A stretch of DNA of 64,000 nt from Nicotiana tabacum (Eukaryota > Streptophyta > Magnoliopsida > Solanales > Solanaceae). The position numbers and the translations under genes were made by a program. A model generated the notes under the pieces. That model saw nothing but the letters and a program-made list of their open reading frames with translations. It was not told the DNA's origin and searched no databases. Positions within the stretch are counted from its first letter, which is position 1; every line of letters begins with the position of its first letter. The DNA lies in NCBI RefSeq assembly GCF_000715075.1, contig NC_134096.1, positions 63,621,854 through 63,685,853 on the forward strand, written 5' to 3'. Below, in pieces: positions 34,221 through 46,975 of the stretch.

Positions 34221-35271
34221 GTTGAGGAATTGTGATTGATGAGTTGATTTCAATTATTAATATTGTTTACTAGTCCTACTAATACTCCCATTATTATTAT
34301 TGTTGCTATAACTATTATTGCGTACAAGATAATGTAAGTGAACCGCCTTAGCCTCGTCACTACTTCGTCGAGGTTAGGCTCGGCACTTATGAGTACATGG
34401 GGTCGGTTGTACTGATACTACACTTTGCACTTCTTGTGCAGATTTCAGAGTTGGTCTCAGTGGCGTACCATAAACTTGCTCGGATTTCAGCTACCCAGAG
34501 GAGACTTGAGGTATAGCTACACAGCATCCGTAGTTCTGAAGTCCCCGTCTATCTTATTTTAGCTGTGTATTTGTTTTCAGACAACTTTATTTTATTCAGA
34601 CCTTTATTTGTATTATTCTAGAAGCTCGTACACTTGTGACACTGTCACGACCCAATTTCTCCCTCCGTGAACCATCGTGACGACACCTAGTCTCTACGAC
34701 TAGGTAATCCTATTTATTGCGGAAATGAAATGAAACACAAAGATAAGAGCTAATAGATATAGTAAATAAGCAGAAACAGTGCCACTCGACATATACAATA
34801 TTCACTTCTCCCAAAACCCGGAATACCGTAAGTCACAAGCTACTAAGAAGTCTTAACCGTTCAATACATCATTTCTACAGAAAGAAGGCAAAATAAACAT
34901 AGAGGGATAGAAGGGGACTCCGAGGATCTGCAAACGCGGGCAGATATACCTTGAAGTCTCCAATAAGCAGCCGCAACTACAACTAGTGATAAGGCTGGTA
35001 AGATGAACCTGGATCTGCACACGAAAAAATAAACATGTGCAGGAAAGGGCGTGAGTACACCACAACGGTACCCAGTAAGTGTCAAGCCTAACCTCGGTAC
35101 CCAGTAAGTGCCAAGCCTAACCTCGGTCGAGTAGTGACGAGATCAGGTCAGGGCCCTACTGGTATAAATATAATGAAATAAGACAGAATGAAATATCGCA
35201 ATAATAATAAATACGGAAATCTAACAGGAATAGAATCAATTAGGGACAACAGCTCAGAACACAGTGATACC

Positions 35272-35522
35272 AACAGGGGATCTCCCGAGATACCGTCTCG
35301 TAGTTCCAAACGTAAATGTGCAGGAGGATCTGCCCAAATACCGTTCCGTAGTCCTAAAATAAATATGCTAGGGGATCTCCCGGAATACCGTTCCGTAGTC
35401 CCAAAATAAATATGCTGAGCAGGGGGATCTCCCAGAATACTGTTCCGTAGTCCCCAAAGAAAATATGCAGTACAGGGGGATCTCCCAGAATACCGTTCCG
35501 TAGTCCTAAAGTAAATATACAG
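35272..35522. repeat. ~50-bp tandem repeat in the 3' LTR of element 3
   Basis: Five copies of GGGGATCTCCCGGAATACCG plus TTCCGTAGTCC and AAAATAAATATG, with variable spacers. The same array is in the 5' LTR at 43112-43360. Confidence 0.92.
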
Positions 35523-36377
35523 CGCAACCAATCGAAATAACAGTTACAACAAGAAATCCTACAGCTTAGACTAAGTTCAAGTCAAGGATACCAGGTAATT
35601 TCACTAAACATGTTGCACAGAGTTCAAATAGGCACTTAAACAAGTAGGCATGCTATTCTAGTCTAAACAGGATAGTTACATATGCTAGTGTGTTTCAGAT
35701 AAGGAGAAAACAAGTTATGACTTAGAGAAAAATGGAGTTTTACAACAAATAGACCGTATACGTACTCGTCACCTCACGTACACGGCGCTCACATATCAAA
35801 CAATACCAAATCTTAAGGGGAGTTTCCCCCACGCAAGGTTAGGCAAGCCACTTACCTCGAACCAAGCTCAAATCAATCCGTCACAATGCTCTTTACATGA
35901 ATATCCGACTCTGAATGGCTCAAATCTAACCAAAACCAATTACATAACATAAATATAGCTACAAGAACTGATCTAGCTAACGAAATCAAAGTTAAGGCAA
36001 GAAATTAGAAAACAAAACGCCCAAAAAGCATCCCCGGGTCCACATCTTGAAATCAGGTAAAGGTTACCAATTAAGAACACCCATTTGCTCACGAGATCAC
36101 TCGTACCAAAATTATCCAAATCCGATGTCTAAATCCCACTCAAAACTCAGAAATTCGTTTGGGGAATGTTTCCCCCATTCTCCCAACTTTCTCACTTAAA
36201 TTCCTTAATTAAATGGAGAAAACGACCATAGATTAATGAAATACAACCAAAAATAAGTTAGGAATCGTTACCCCAAAGATTTATTTGAAAATCCCTCAAG
36301 AAATCGCCTTCTCCCGAGCTCAAAAATCAAATTTGTGAATATGAACCTCAACCCTCGATTCTGCCCCTTTTCTACTA

Positions 36378-36705
36378 GCGATCTGCGCACCTGCGGGCCA
36401 TGGGTCGCACCTGCGACGCCGCATCTGCAAAAAATCCCTCATAGGTGTGGAAATCACTTAAGAGGGCTGGGTACGCATCTACGGCAGTGAGGGCCGCACC
36501 TGCGCGTGCGCGCCTGCGGAACACTATCCGCTTCTGCGATCTTCCTCCGCGCCTGCGAATCCTTGGGAGCATCTGCGGGCATCGCATATGCGGAAATTTC
36601 TCGCACCTGCGACCCCTGGTCAAGCCTCCGAATTCCGAATCTACACCTGTTTCTCCGCACGTGCGAACCCGCACCTGCAGTCTCCCCTCCGCAGATGCGA
36701 AACAC
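36378..36705. repeat. C+G-rich CGCACCTGCG module in the 3' LTR of element 3
   Basis: More than ten degenerate copies of (C/T)GCACCTGCG, CTGCG and CGCATCTGC words. It is duplicated in the 5' LTR at about 44147-44465. Long frames on both strands here come from base composition and are not genes. Confidence 0.85.
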
Positions 36706-37394
36706 CAGAACCAGCAAAAACTCAGCAACTTCCCTAAGTCCAAAATTCATCTGTTAAGCATTCGAAACACACCCGAGGCCCCGGGGAACTCAACCAATCA
36801 TACTAACCAATCCTAAAATACCATACGAACTTAGTCGAGCCCTCAAGTCACATTAAACAACGCTAAAAATCATGAATCACCCTCCAATTTAAACTTAGAG
36901 AACTTGAAACTTTAAAATTCTACAACCGATGCTGAAACCTATCAAACCATGTCCGATTGACCCTAAATTTTGCACACAAGTCATAATCAACACTACAGAC
37001 CTACTCCAACTTCCGAAATCGGAATCCGACCCCGATATCAAAAATTCCACTACCAGTCCAAAACTCCAAAAATTCGGCTTTCGTCATTTCAAGCCTAAAT
37101 GAGCAACAGACCTCCAAAACACAATCCGGACACGCCCCTAAGCCCAAAATCACCCAACGGAGCTAACAGAATTGACGTTACTCCATTTCGGAGTCTTCTT
37201 CTTACAGTACTACGATGCCAATCTTAAGGCTTAACCCTTCATTTAGGGACTAAGTGTCCCAAAACACTCCAAAAACCAAAACGAAACCTCTCGACAAGTC
37301 ACAATAGCAGAAAAAGATATGGGAGAAGTAGTTAATAGGGGATCAGGGATATAACTCTCAAGACGACCGGCCGGGTCATCATATCCTCCCCCTC

Positions 37395-37619
37395 TTAAAA
37401 TAATTGTTCATCCTTGAACGAGTATAGAGACATACCTGAAGTGGTGAAAAAATGAGAATAATGGCTGCGCATATCCTGCTCGGTCTCCCAAGCCGCCTCC
37501 TCGACCGGCTGGCCCCGCCACTGAACCTTTACTGATGTAATGTTCTTTGACCTCAGCTTCCGAACCTGCCTGTCCAAAATAGCCACTGGCTCCTCAACAT
37601 AGGATAGATCCTTGTCCAA
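37395..37619 (-). pseudogene. Chromodomain at the end of element 3 pol
   Basis: About 70 residues: VAILDRQVRKLRSKNI, VKVQWRGQPVEEAAWE, TEQDMRSHY. The aromatic and acidic chromodomain signature (VQWxGxxxEEAxWE) is clear and places the element among chromoviruses of Tekay/Del type. In this family it guides integration through chromatin binding. A TAG at 37620 separates it from integrase where CAG (Gln) is expected. Confidence 0.9.
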
Positions 37620-39062
37620 CTAGACTGAGCTAAAATCCAATACATGAGACGGATTGACGTGATACCTTCGGAGGGTCGAAACATGAAATATCGGATGAAC
37701 TCCTGCTAGACTAGGAGGTAAGGCAAGCTCATAAGCAACCTCCCCAACTCGCCACAACACCTCAAAGGGGCCAATAAACCTTGGGCTCAACTTGCCCCTC
37801 TTTCTGAACCTCATAACGCCCTTCATAGGCAAAACCCGAAGCAGAACCCGCTCTCCAACCATGAATACAACATCGCGAACCTTTCGGTCCGCATAGCTCT
37901 TCTGTATGGACTGGGCTGTGTGAAGTCTGTCCTGAATCACCTTCACTTTCTCCAAGGCATCCTGAACAAAGTCCGTACCCAATAATATGGCCTCGCCCGG
38001 CTCAAACCAACCCACTGGGGACCGACACCGCCTACCATAAAGAGCCTCATACAGTACCATCTCAACGCTGGACTGAAAACTGTTGTTGTAGGCAAACTCC
38101 ACAAGTGGCAAGAACTGATCCCAAGTACCTCCAAACTCCATCACACACACACGGAGAACATCCTCAAGAATCTGAATAGTGCGCTCGGACTTCCCATCCG
38201 TCTGAGGGTGAAAAGCTGTGCTCAACTCCACTCGAGTACCCAACTCCTGCTGTACGGCTCTCCAGAACCGCGATGTAAACTACGTGGCCCGGTCAGAGAT
38301 GATAGATACCGGCATGCCATGAAGTGTGACAATCTCACGAATGTAAATTCGAGCCAGCTGCTTAGAAGAATAGGTAGTCATCACAGGAATGAAATGAGTT
38401 GACTTGGTCAGCCTGTCCACAAACACCCAAACTGCATCAAACTTCCGCTGAGTCCGTGGGAGTCCAACAATGAAGTCCATAGTGATCCGTTCCTATTTCC
38501 ACTCCGGAATCTCTATCTTCTGAAACAACCCACCCAGTCGTTGATGCTCATACTTCACCTGCTGTCAATTTAGACATCTAGCCACATACTCTACTATGTC
38601 CTTTTTCATACCTCTCCACCAATAATGCTGCCTCACATCCTGATACATCTTCGTGGCACCCGGATGAATGAAGTACCGCGAGCTGTGAGCCTCTTGGAGA
38701 ATCAACTCACGCAAACCGTCTACATTGGGCACACATAACATGCTCTGCATCCTCAATGCACCATCCTCCCCAATAGTGACCTCCTTAGCATCATCGTACT
38801 GGACCGTGTCCTTAAGGACAAGCAGATGTGGGTCATCATACTGACGTTCCCTGATACGATCATAAAGGGAAGATCGAGAGACCACACAAGCCAATACTCG
38901 ACTCGGCTCAGAAATATCTAATCTCACAAACTGGTTGGCTAAGGCCTGAACATCCAATGCCATGAGCCTCTCTACTGCTGGTAGATAGGCTAAACTCCCC
39001 AAACTCTCTACCCGGCGACTCAAAGAATCGGCCACCACATTGGCCCTCCCCGGGTGGTACAA
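37620..39062 (-). pseudogene. Integrase of element 3
   Basis: The zinc-binding part includes HSSRYFIHPGATKMYQDVRQ and CLN, with a TGA where the last zinc Cys should be. The core reads MDFIVGLPRTQRKFDAVWVF (first Asp), ISDRAT then a stop, STAFHPQTDGKSERTIQ (Glu). The GPF/Y-type C-terminus contains RGKLSPRFIGPFEVL and HVSTLRRYH. Stops at about 38280 (CAG to TAG) and 38495 (TGG to TAG) break it. Confidence 0.9.
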
Positions 39063-40394
39063 AATGGTGATATCATAATCCTTATGTAGCTCTAACCACC
39101 TCCTCTAACGCAAATTAAGATCCTTCTGCTTGAATAGATGCTGCAAACTCCGGTGATCAGTGTAGATCTCACAAGGAATGTCGTACAAATAGTGCCACCA
39201 AATCTTTAAAGCATGAACAATAGCTGCTAGCTCAAGGCCGTGGACAGGATACTTCTTTTCATGCACCTTCAGCTGTCTGGACGCGTAAGCAATCACCCTA
39301 CGGTCTTGCATCAACACCGCGCCGAGGCCAACTCGCGATGCATCACAATAAATTATATAAGACCCCAAACCTGAAGGCAATACCAATACTGGGGCTGTAG
39401 TCAAAGTTGTCTTGAGCTTCTGAAAGCTCTCCTCACACTCATCTGTCCACCTGAATGGAGCACCCTTCTAGGTCAGCATGGTCATAGGTTCTGTAATAGA
39501 AGAAAATTCCTCAACAAACCGACGGTAATATCCCGCCAAACCATGGAAACTCCGGATCTTTGTCGCTGAGGACGATCTGGGCCAACTCTACACTATTTCC
39601 ACCTTCTTTAGATCCACCTTGATCCCCTCACTCGACACAATATGACCCAAGAATGCCACGAAATCTAACCAGAACTCACATTTTGAGAACTTTGCATACA
39701 ACTCTTTTCTCTCAAAGTCTGAAGCACTTTCCTCAGGTGTTGCTCATGATCCTCCCCAGTCTGGGAATACACTAGAATGTCATCAATGAATACGATGACG
39801 AAAGAATCAATGTAGGGCCGGAACACATTATGCATCAAGTTCATAAAGGCTGTTGGGGCATTGGTCAGCCCAAAAGACATAACAAGAAATTCATAGTGAC
39901 CATATCTGGTCCTGAAAGCAGTCTTTGGGATATCTGGCTCCCGAATCTTCAACTGATGATAACCTGAATGCAAGTCAATCTTGGAAAATACCTTGGTACC
40001 CTATAGCTGATCAAATAGGTCGTCAATACGAGGCAAGGGATACCTGTTCTTCACTGTGACTTTGTTCAACTAGCGATAATCAATACACATATGCATAGAA
40101 CCATCCTTTTTCTAAACAAACAAGACATGAGCACCCCAAGGTGACACACTGGGCCGAATGAAGCCCTTATCAAGAAACCCCTGCAACTGCTCCTTCAACT
40201 CCTTCAACTCAGGAGGAGCCATACAGTATGGAGAAATAGAGATGGGTTGGGTACCCGGTAACAAATCAATGCCGAAATCAATATCTCTGCCGGGCGGCAT
40301 GCCCAGAAGATCAGCTGGAAACACATCTGGGAAATCTCCCACTACTAGAACTGACTCAACTATAGGGGTATCAATACTGACAACTCTCACATAA
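39063..40394 (-). pseudogene. Reverse transcriptase and RNase H of element 3
   Basis: The RT start is at the end of the protease frame ([29 protein letters not shown]). After a stop near 40112, the palm has [27 protein letters not shown] and FIDDILVYS with the catalytic Asp pair intact. RNase H (39404-39105) has [26 protein letters not shown] and [11 protein letters not shown]. Stops near 39470 and 39113 replace expected Gln codons (CAG to TAG). Inactive. Confidence 0.9.
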
Positions 40395-40804
40395 TCTAGA
40401 AACACGTCACACCTTCTCTCAACCATTCGTTGAGCTTTAAGAAATGAAATAACTCGGCTGGGAGTATACTCTAAGGTACCTATCCACTCTAATCGTGGTA
40501 AGCTTGGCATAGCCAGCATCACGGTCTTAGCGTGACAATCAAGAATAGTATAATTGGGCAACAACCAATCCATGCCCAAGATAACATCAAAGTCTACCAT
40601 GTTGAGTAATAATAAGTCGGCTCTGGTCTCAAAACCACTAAGAGCAATCAAAGACGACCGATACACGTGGTCCATAACAAGAAAATCTCCCACAGGAGTA
40701 GACACATAAACAGGGGAACTCAAAGAATCCCGAGATACTCCGAAATATGGGGAAAAATAAGAGGACACATATAAATTCGTAGATCCTGGGTCAAATAATA
40801 CCAA
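40395..40804 (-). pseudogene. Aspartic protease of element 3
   Basis: [20 protein letters not shown] is the active-site region and [11 protein letters not shown] the conserved flap-side motif of Ty3/gypsy proteases. The frame is open from 40804 into RT. The upstream join to gag is broken. Confidence 0.85.
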
Positions 40805-40999
40805 CGCATCTCTATGACAGACTGGAACAATACATGTAATGACAGAGCCGAAAGCAACTTCCTCTGTACGAGCCGAAAGAGCATAATACCTGGCCTGGCC
40901 TCCCCCTCTAGGGCGACCTCGACCTCCCCGACCTCCACCTCAAGCTGGCAAAGTAGGTGGGGCGGTAGCTGGTGCTGGAATCATAGCCTGAGGACCCGG

Positions 41000-42309
41000 T
41001 GGAGCACGTGGTGGCTGAGAAGTCTGTGGAGGAGCAACCCTCATAAGTCTGTGGCAATCCCTCACCATATGGCGGGTGTAGCCACACTCAAAACAATCCC
41101 TCAGAGGGCATGACTGCTGTGACTGACTCGTGCCAAGTCTGTTGGACTGGCCTGGCCGCTAAAAGTACCCCGACCAGGAGGCACACTAGATACTGGCAGT
41201 GCATAATAAGGCTTATAGGGCTTATAAGGGGATGGAACACCACTGGCGGCTGGAAGAGCTGAATGAACGGGGCAATCCACATAACCCCTACAATTGCGGG
41301 CTGCTGGGGTACGAGCTCGAGAATAAGAACCAGTCTCTCGAGACCTCTTGGCCTCTCTCTCCACTCGGTCCTGAGAAAGCATGCCATCCAATCTCCTAGC
41401 AATACTCACAACCTGTTAGTAAGGAATATCCATCTCTAGCTCCCTGACCATACTAATCGTGATACTGGGGTGGAGTCCCTCAATAAATCATCGAACCCTC
41501 TCTCGAACTGTGGCAACCAAGGTCATTGCATGTCAGGCCAAATCACTGAAGCAGACTGCATACTCTGACACAGTCATAGCACCCTGGCGCAGCTGCTCAA
41601 ACTCCACGTGCCATGAGTCCCTGAGGCTCTGAGGGACATACTCTCTCAAAAATATGTCCGAGAACTGAGTCCATGTAAGTGAAGCTGTCTCATCCGGACT
41701 ACTCAACTCATAAGCATGCCACCACTGATAGGCTGCTCCTCTAAGCTGGAAGATGGTAAAAGAAACCCCACTCATCTTCGCTACGCCCATAGTACGGAGA
41801 ATACGATGACACTCCTCCAGAAAACCCTGAGCATCATCTGTAGTCAATCCATTGAAGGTAGGTGGGTGGTACTTCTTGTACCTCTCAAGTTTGAGCTGCT
41901 CCGCCTCAAAAACGGCTGTCCTGGTCTCATGCTGAACCAGGGCTACCGGCGGCATAGGAATGAACTCTAGGGCCTGATCAACCTGGACCCTTTGCTCAGG
42001 AGTGTGGGCTGCGGGAGTCTGTGCCCCTCCCCCGGCCTGAGATGTGGCGGGAGCTAACGGAATCAATCCAGCCTGAGCTAAGGTGCTGAACATGCTCATG
42101 AACTGGGCTAGAGTCTCCTGGAGTGCTGGTGCAGCAATAGGAACCTCTGGTGCTTGCCCTCCAGCTGAAATTGCTTGGGGCTCCTCTGTCGCAGCTCGCA
42201 CGGGTGCTCTGGCTACACCGCATGACCGTACTCTACCCCGGCCTCTGGCGGCTCTAGCAAGGGGCGCGGGTGCCTGGTCGTCAGATCCTCTGGTATGAGT
42301 CCTCACCAT
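41000..42309 (-). pseudogene. gag of element 3
   Basis: It starts MVRTHTRGSDDQAPAP at 42309. The capsid part has YKKYHPPTFNGL, AYQWWHAYELSSPDE and FEQLRQGAMTVSEYA. It stops at 41533 (TGA where Arg CGA is expected), then at about 41415 (TAA for Gln). A CCHC zinc knuckle CFECGYTRHMVRDC remains at about 41095-41050. An RNA-binding and capsid role is inferred from the family. Confidence 0.88.
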
Positions 42310-42496
42310 CTGCGGGAAAGAATAGAATAGAGAATTTTTAGAATTTGATGCCAATAATTCGCACGGCAAGGAATCAAAGAAGTACGTTTGTTCCTAACAG
42401 TTCCACAGCCCCCCGAAGATAAATACAGACGTCTTCGTACCGATCCACGAGACTCTAATAAATCGACTTGTGACTCACGACTCCTATGAACCTAGA

Positions 42497-42508
42497 GCTC
42501 TGATACCA
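42497..42508 (-). other. Primer-binding site for initiator tRNA-Met, element 3
   Basis: The minus strand reads TGGTATCAGAGC three bases inside the 5' LTR, complementary to the 3' end of plant initiator Met tRNA. Confidence 0.92.
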
Positions 42509-42511
42509 ACT

Positions 42512-45156
42512 TGTCACGACCCAATTTCTCCCTCTGTGAACCGTCGTGACGGAACCTAGTCTCTACAACTAGGTAAGCCTATTTATTGTGGAATTGAAAT
42601 AAAAACACAAAGATAACAGCTAACAGATATAGTAAATAAGTAGAAATAGTGCCACTCGGCATATACAATATTCACTTTTCCCAAAAATCGGAATACCGTA
42701 AGTCATAGGCTACTAAGAAGTCTTAACCGTTCTATACATCATTTCTACAGAAAGAAGGCAAAATGAACATGGGGTGATAGAAAGGGACTCTGAGGATCTG
42801 CGGACGCGGGCAGATGTACCTTAAAGTCTCCAATAAGCAGCCGCAACTGCAACTAGTGATAAGGCTAGTAAGATGAACCTGGATCTGTACACGAAAAAAT
42901 AAACATGTACAGGAAAAGGTATGAGTACACCACAACGGTACCCAGTAAGTGCCAAGCCTAACCGCTATCAAGTAGTGACGAGATCAGGTCAGGGCCCTAC
43001 TGGTATAAATATAATGAAATAAGATAGAATGAAATATCTCAATAACAATATATACGGAAATCTAACTGGAATAGAATTAATGAGAGACAACAGCTCAAAA
43101 TACGGTGATAATAACACGAGATCTCCCGAGATACCATCTCGTAGTCCCAAACGTAAATGTGCAGGGGGATCTCCCGAAATACCATTCCGTAGTCCCAAAA
43201 TAAATATTATGGGGATCTCCCGGAATACCATTTCGTAGTCCCAAAATAAATATGCTGAGCAGGTGGATCTCCCAGAATACTGTTCCGTAGTCCCAAAGTA
43301 AATATGCAATACAGGGGGCTCTCCCAGAATACCGTTTCGTAGTCCCAAAGTAAATATACATCGCAACCAATCGAAATAACAGTTACAGCAAGAAATCCTA
43401 CAGCTTAGACTAAGTTCAAGTCAAGGATAGCAGGTAATTTCACTAAACATGCTGCACATAGTTCAAAAAGGCAGTTAAATATGTAGGCATGTTATTCTAG
43501 TCTAAACAGGATAGTTACATATGCTAGTGTGTTTCAAATAAGGAGAAAACAAGTTATGACTTAGCGAAAAATGGAGTTTTACAACAAATAGCCCGTGTAC
43601 GTACTCGTCACCTCACGTACATGGCGCTCACATATCAAACAGTACCAAATCTTAAGAGGAGTTTCCCCCACGCAAGGTTAGGCAAGCCACTTACCTCGAA
43701 CCAAGCTCAAATTAATCCGTCACAATGTTGTTTCACTAATCTAGCTAACAAAATCAAAGCTAAGGCAAGAAATTAGAGGAAACAAACGCCCAAAAAGTCT
43801 CCCTGGACCCACGTCTCGGAATCGGGTAAAAGTTACAAATTAAGAACACACATTCGCTCACGAGATCACTCGTACCAAAATTATCCAAATCCGATGTTTA
43901 AATCCCACTCAAAACTCAAAAATTCGTTTGGGGAATATTTCCCCCCTTCTCCCAACTTTCTCACTCAAATTCCTTAATTAAATGGAGAAAACAAACATAG
44001 ATTAATGAAATACAACCAAAAATAAGTTAGGAATTGTTACCCCAAAGCTTTCTCTGAAAATCCTTCAAGAAATCACCTTCTCCCGAGCTCAAAAATCAAA
44101 TTTGTGAATATGAACCTCAACCCTCGATTCTGCCCCTTTTCTACTAGCGATCTGCGCACCTGCGGGCCATGGGTCGCACCTGCGACGCCGCATCTGCAAA
44201 AAATCCCTCATAGGTGTGGAAATCACTTAAGAGGGCTGGGTACGCATCTACGGCAGTGAGGGCCGCACCTGCGCGTGCGCGTCTGCGGAACACTATCCGC
44301 TTTTGCGATCTTCCTCCGCGCCTGCGAATCTTTGGGCGTATCTGCGGGCATCGCAGATGCGGAAATTCCTCGCACCTATGACCCCTGGTCAAGCCTCTGA
44401 ATTCCGCATCTACGCCTGTTCCTCCGTACGTGCGAGCCCGCACTTGCGGTCTCCCCTCCGCAGGTGCGAAACACTAGAACCAGCAAAAACTCAGCAACTT
44501 CCCTAAGTCCAAAATTCATCCGTTAAGCATCCGAAACACACCCGAGGCCCCGGGGACCTCAACAAATCATACTAACCAATCCTAAAATACCATACAAACT
44601 TAATCGAGCCCTCAAGTCACATTAAACAACGCTAAAAATCATGAATCACCCTCCAATTCAAACATAGAGAACTTAAAACTTTAAAATTCTACAACCGATG
44701 CCGAAACCTATCAAACCACGTCCGATTGATCCCAAATTTTGGACATAAGTCATAATCAATACTACAGACCTACTCCAACTTCCGGAATTGAAATTCGTCC
44801 CCGATATCAAAAATTCCACTACCGATCCAAAATTCTAAAAATTCGGCTTTCGCCATTTCAAGCCTAAATGAGCTGCAGACCTCCAAAATACAATCCGGAC
44901 ACGCTCATAAGCCCAAAATCACCCAACGGAGCTAACGGAATCGACGGAACTCTATTCCGGAGTCGTCTTCATACATGTCCGACTATGGCGCCAATCCTAA
45001 GGCTTAACCCTCCATTTAGGGACTAAGTGTCCCAAAACACTCCAAAAATCAAAACGAAACTTCCCGATAAGTCACAATAGCAGAAAAAGATATGGGAGAA
45101 GCAGTTAATAGGGGATCAGGGCCATAACTCTCAAGACGACCGGCCGGGTTGTCACA
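42512..45156 (-). mobile_element. 5' LTR of element 3
   Basis: On the minus strand it starts TGTGACAACCCGGCCGG at 45156 and ends GGTCGTGACA at 42512; ~2.65 kb. It keeps the canonical TG that the 3' LTR has lost. It contains the ~50-bp array (43112-43360) and the CGCACCTGCG module (about 44147-44465). Confidence 0.94.
43112..43360. repeat. ~50-bp tandem repeat in the 5' LTR of element 3
   Basis: Five copies matching those at 35272-35522, with different point changes and one shortened spacer. Confidence 0.9.
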
Positions 45157-45364
45157 GACACTAATTTTGGGATGGTATTTAGACAGCGCTATTTTTATGG
45201 TTTATTCACTACATTTCAGACTTTACTTTCGCATTTGTTTCTTTGTTATTAATCAATTTAAAATTATTTTAAAATGGATAATATTATTCTAACGTTAGCT
45301 TGCCTAGCAAATGAAATGTTAGGTGTCATCACGATCCAGAAGGTGGAAATTTCGGGCAGTGACA

Positions 45365-46780
45365 ACCTCAATAACCTTCAAGTTTGTTAGAATATTTTGT
45401 CAAATATCTTATCTAAAAGAGTGATCTGTTGAATACCAAACCTATGTTGGAAAATGTGCATATTTAACATGTTTTGAGAATCAATCACAACGTTAAAACG
45501 CATGAGGTTTTTAGCCAAACATAGGTGGCTAAAGGAGAAGGCTAGTAAAGTCTTTAATGTAAGCCTACAAAATTTAAGGCCGTAAAATTTTTTTAATAGT
45601 GAATTTTATGTTTTTATTTTTTCTTAGATAATATTGAAGTTTGTAGAATGAAAAAAAAAAGTACATAATTTTTATTTTTTACAAAAAGAAGAAAGATGCC
45701 TACTTTTTAATAGTAGAATTTTTTAAAATACTCAAATCTTCATATTAATAAATAAAAGTTTTTACAACAAGATCCAAGGTAATGTATTACAAACATATGG
45801 CTAATTAACATCTTACTAACTTGAATTTAATAAAATGTATAAAAAAGATAAACAAAACTATTTTTGCATTTGTGCGGATATATAAATTTTATTAAAAATA
45901 TTTAAGGCCTTAATTAAAATATATTGCTTTAGGCCATCATTTTTTATTGAGTCGCTTTGTACCCAAATTTAAGCAATCAACATCTGCCACCTCACCCAAC
46001 ACCCTCTACTATTCAGACGCACTTACCCTCACATTTTCACACCACCAACCACACCTCGACCCTATAAATCAACTTGTTTTTGCTCCGTCAACTAGCAGTG
46101 AATATCGATCAAGTACTCAATACTTAAAATATAAGTTTTTCACGCGTTCCAAGTGTGACATACGCAGGTGTCACAATTGTCCATCCTTAATAATTTGGAT
46201 TGGTTTGGTTTGTGAACGATTGAAGAACACCATTGTTGAATTATGTTGAGTATGAAAAAAATAATTGTGAAGAAAACAGAGTGATTCTATTGATTTTTGA
46301 AGTTTTAGGTCAAATCTAACCACTAAATATTATTGGGATTGGTATAGTAAGGTTGTTTACCAAAACTGGAGTTGATTTGGATTAATTTTGAATCAAAAGC
46401 TATGGCAACAAGCGTGCCTATGAAATTTATGCACAACAAGCTATGCCAATTAGATTTTATGGCCAATTCTGGCAATTTATTAGAATTCTAACAGATCCGT
46501 TAAGATTTTTGTCAAGGTAAATCGTGCCCATCAATTTAAAATTTGTCAAGATTTGTGGTCAAATTTAAATTTGGTTTGAGCCAAAAAAAAAGTATTGCTC
46601 GTCAATTTGAAAATCTGTCGAGATCACCAAAATTTCTCTACCTATGTAGGCCTTGAATCTATTCGTATAAAACTTTTCTTAATGAAATCAAAATTTAAAT
46701 GTGTCACTAAAAACATTCTAGAGTCGGGAACCAAAGTGTGGCATTTTTGGACTCAATGCACAAAAATAGGTGAAAAAATA
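45365..46780. other. Unassigned DNA left of the Mutator-like locus
   Basis: AT-rich, no supported gene. A stretch with GTCAAATTTAAATTTG- and AAATTTGTCAAG-type words (46480-46620) may be old terminal repeat material, but I could not define ends. Confidence 0.4.
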
Positions 46781-46784
46781 ATTT

Positions 46785-46975
46785 GTGACCATTTTATATA
46801 TTGCGCGTGGATGGCATGCACTATATCTTAACGGCACGTTTGTCCGCTAAGGTATAGCGCATGACATCCATGCACTATACTTCTTAATTAACTGACCCAC
46901 AATAATTGGTGGGTATAGCGCATAGCTTTAATGCGCTATATATACCGCGTTAATTAATGCGTTATACCCTCCAAT
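46785..46975 (+). promoter_or_regulatory. Cluster of inverted TATARCGCAT motifs upstream of MURA
   Basis: GTATAGCGCATG/CATGCACTATAC (about 46851-46880) is an 11/12 inverted repeat. TATAGCGCAT/ATGCGCTATA (about 46917-46942) is a perfect 10-bp one. GGGTATAGCGCAT (about 46914) pairs 12/13 with ATGCGTTATACCC (about 46961-46973). The cluster ends ~140 bp before the MURA start. Such spaced inverted motifs could bind a transposase or a regulator; this is inference. Confidence 0.6.

Larger units (their letters stand above)
34643..37383 (-). mobile_element. 3' LTR of element 3
   Basis: On the minus strand it begins TATGATGACCCGGCCGG at 37383 (terminal TG now TA) after a polypurine tract AAGAGGGGGAGGA, and ends GGGTCGTGACA at 34643. 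It is ~2.74 kb. Compared with the 5' LTR it keeps ~80 bp near 35890-35970 that is missing there. Confidence 0.93.
34643..45156 (-). mobile_element. Tekay/Del-type chromovirus, element 3 (complete, degenerate)
   Basis: A 10.5 kb Ty3/gypsy element on the minus strand with LTRs 42512-45156 (5') and 34643-37383 (3'). An exact target duplication GACAC lies at 34638-34642 and 45157-45161. gag, protease, RT, RNase H, integrase and a C-terminal chromodomain are in standard order. The primer site matches initiator tRNA-Met. Many stops make it defective. It inserted into the outer LTR. Confidence 0.95.
31950..45364 (+). mobile_element. Chromoviral solo LTR split by element 3
   Basis: The LTR starts TGTGATGACCCAAAATGTCATC at 31950 and runs to 34642. 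It resumes at 45162 after element 3 and ends CGGGCAGTGACA at 45364, about 2.9 kb in total. Ends and interior phrases (CCGGAAAATTTTTGTGTGATAAATGG, GGGGTAAGTG) fit LTRs of the Tekay/Del type. No primer-binding site follows the end, so it is a solo LTR. Flanks ACATT and ACCTC do not form a clean target duplication. Confidence 0.8.

Noticed and set aside
36375..36816. Frames of ~120 codons on both strands (also 44144-44506)
   Set aside because: They come from the low-stop C+G-rich repeat module of the LTR; both strands are open at once and the two LTR copies do not conserve the peptide.
31950..45364. Outer LTR as part of a full-length retrotransposon
   Set aside because: No primer-binding site, polypurine tract or coding domain belonging to it flanks either end within the window; the coding domains between its halves belong to element 3.
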